A stretch of 6,435 nt of DNA, taken from NCBI GenBank assembly GCA_017959645.1, contig JAGDAE010000281.1, positions 1 through 6,435 on the forward strand, written 5' to 3'. This DNA is from Kiritimatiellia bacterium (lineage in GTDB: Bacteria; Verrucomicrobiota; Kiritimatiellia; RFP12; UBA1067). Positions within the stretch are counted from its first letter, which is position 1, and every line of letters starts with the position of its first letter. Shown in pieces: positions 5,256-6,435 of this stretch. The notes under the pieces are model-generated. The model searched no databases, was not told where the DNA came from, and worked only from the letters and a program-made list of their open reading frames with translations. The translations under genes and the position numbers were made by a program.

Positions 5256-6435
5256 ATGAAAACACTTTGCACCATGATCATGGCGTTGGGGCTTTCGCTT
5301 GCCGCAACGGCCATACCGTCTGGAGAGTTCACCTCGGCCGAGGCGGTCGACGCAACGACTGTGCGCTTCAACTGGTCCGTCAGCGGCGGCACCGGTTCGG
5401 CCGATCTTGTCCTCAAATACGGGCTTTCTTCGGGTTCTTTCGAATTCGAGAAGACGATCGCGACGTGTACGAGCGTGTCGGGCGACTATACGGCGGATGT
5501 CGGCGGGTTCCGGTCCGGCACCGAGTACGAAGGCCGGCTGTATCTGCGAAGCGGAAATACCGATCGCGTGTTCGGTATCGTTTTCGGTTTCTCGTCCGGC
5601 GCGGGTATAACAGCCAAACCGGGGTTCCGCCAGTCGTATGTTGACGGCAACGCCTGGGCAAACGGCTTCGACATCGAAAGCAATGTCACGGTCGGCTTTA
5701 CCGACCGGCCGTATGCGGTAGTAATCAGCCAATACAATCCGCAAAGCTGGACCGTATACAAGGATGACGGCTCTTCCTACGCCAGCGGCTGGGGCGATTA
5801 TCGCACTTTGGGCTACCACACATCGTTTTGGATGGACTCCGCCAAAACCTATATCTTCGGAATCAATGTCGACGATTACGGTAGCGTGTGGATTGACGGC
5901 GTCGAAGAATTCATGGCCAACGGCAGCGGCGGAATCGACATCGCCAACATTCCGAAAAAAGCGTACACGCCGACATACACCGGCTGGCACGATTTGAAAC
6001 TCTACGTCGGCAACGGAACGGGCGGGTATGGTCCGTATCCGTGCTACAACTACCCGAACAGCGGCGACACGTTCTTTATCGGCATCGGCTGGTCGACCGA
6101 CAATGCGGCGACATGGAACTATTTCGACAACACCGAGTCGGCCACTAACTTCAAGGTGTTCGATCCGCTCGCGGCCAAGATCGAGCGCGGCGCCATCGCT
6201 GGCGGCAAGGCGGCGTTCGTCGTCAATTTCGGCGAGCAGGTAGCCGGTGCGACCGTGTATGCCTACGCTGCCGATTCGTTCAAAGGCGACGATGTCGAGG
6301 ACTGGGGCGAGCCGGTGGAGACGGGGATGCTCGATTCGAGCGGCGTCTACCAGTTCTATTTCGACAATCCCGCCGGCGCGTCCTACTATCGGTTCGTGGC
6401 TGCGCTCGGAACGACCGTGTGCAATTCAGAAGCGA
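5256..6435 (+). CDS. Secreted multi-domain protein: FN3-like, PA14-like, FN3-like (3' end outside window)
   Basis: The frame starts at ATG 5256 and stays open for 393 codons to the window end; no stop is reached. Residues 1-19 are a signal peptide (K2, hydrophobic core 7-16, likely cut A17-T18-A19|I20). Residues about 25-113 resemble a fibronectin type III domain: T-V-R-F-N-W, L-K-Y-G, then G-F-R-S-G-T-E-Y-E-G-R-L-Y-L. Residues about 120-305 resemble a PA14 sugar-binding domain, with Y-I-F-G-I-N-V-D206-D207-Y-G-S-V-W-I-D214-G and later G-W-H-D-L-K-L-Y-V-G-N-G. A second FN3-like domain begins near 307. The protein is probably at or outside the cell surface and may bind carbohydrate or act as an adhesin; no catalytic motif is visible in this part. 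ATGs at codons 7 and 9 are alternative starts but would lose K2 of the signal. GC is lower than in the neighbours (27 of 60 in 5821-5880) and ATA is rare (2 of 17 isoleucines). It has its own promoter and no Shine-Dalgarno. Confidence 0.85.
   Translation, partial: MKTLCTMIMALGLSLAATAIPSGEFTSAEAVDATTVRFNWSVSGGTGSADLVLKYGLSSGSFEFEKTIATCTSVSGDYTADVGGFRSGTEYEGRLYLRSGNTDRVFGIVFGFSSGAGITAKPGFRQSYVDGNAWANGFDIESNVTVGFTDRPYAVVISQYNPQSWTVYKDDGSSYASGWGDYRTLGYHTSFWMDSAKTYIFGINVDDYGSVWIDGVEEFMANGSGGIDIANIPKKAYTPTYTGWHDLKLYVGNGTGGYGPYPCYNYPNSGDTFFIGIGWSTDNAATWNYFDNTESATNFKVFDPLAAKIERGAIAGGKAAFVVNFGEQVAGATVYAYAADSFKGDDVEDWGEPVETGMLDSSGVYQFYFDNPAGASYYRFVAALGTTVCNSEA

Noticed and set aside
5272..5283. Perfect 12-bp palindrome CCATGATCATGG just inside the secreted-protein gene
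   Set aside because: One or two 12-bp palindromes are expected by chance in a window of this length, and it is explained by the Met-Ile-Met codons of the signal peptide.
2753..5416. 887-codon open frame on the minus strand opposite the rhamnosidase
   Set aside because: It is a shadow of GC-rich codons: rich in Arg, Ala, Val and Asp, with no recognisable motif. It covers a gene with clear glycosidase motifs and also crosses the intergenic promoter.

Overview
The window is GC-rich (about 65-70% in the central genes by hand counts of sample lines) and densely coded. All five genes lie on the + strand. It looks like a chromosomal segment of a carbohydrate-degrading bacterium of the Planctomycetes-Verrucomicrobia-Lentisphaerae/Kiritimatiellae group. 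The oxidoreductase carries the W-L-G-P-A-P-W-R-P-Y signature common in that group's large Gfo/Idh/MocA family. Its neighbours are a secreted rhamnosidase-type glycosidase, a lipoprotein and a secreted multi-domain protein. The taxonomic placement is inference; no marker gene is present.

Layout. 1-807: C-terminal 268 residues of a Gfo/Idh/MocA-type oxidoreductase, cut by the window start. 813-1412: small lipoprotein of unknown function with a cysteine cluster. 1417-2817: complete metallo-beta-lactamase/beta-CASP RNA-processing-type nuclease with all zinc ligands. 2840-5179: exported 779-residue GH78-like alpha-L-rhamnosidase with a concanavalin-like domain inserted before the catalytic barrel. 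5180-5255: the only real intergenic gap, with a GC-rich stem-loop followed directly by a perfect extended -10 (TGATATAAT). 5256-6435: start of a secreted protein with FN3-like, PA14-like and FN3-like domains, cut by the window end.

The first four genes are separated by 5, 4 and 22 bases and probably form one transcript. The oxidoreductase and rhamnosidase fit a sugar (possibly rhamnose-glycan) utilisation theme. The lipoprotein and nuclease have no obvious link to it. The fifth gene seems to be separately transcribed, perhaps as a leaderless mRNA. It has lower GC and different isoleucine codon use from the two large genes before it.

I see no mobile element, CRISPR array, tRNA or rRNA. I cannot show a new system here. 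The strongest leads are the apparent leaderless promoter, the unrecognised lipoprotein, and the truncated secreted protein.
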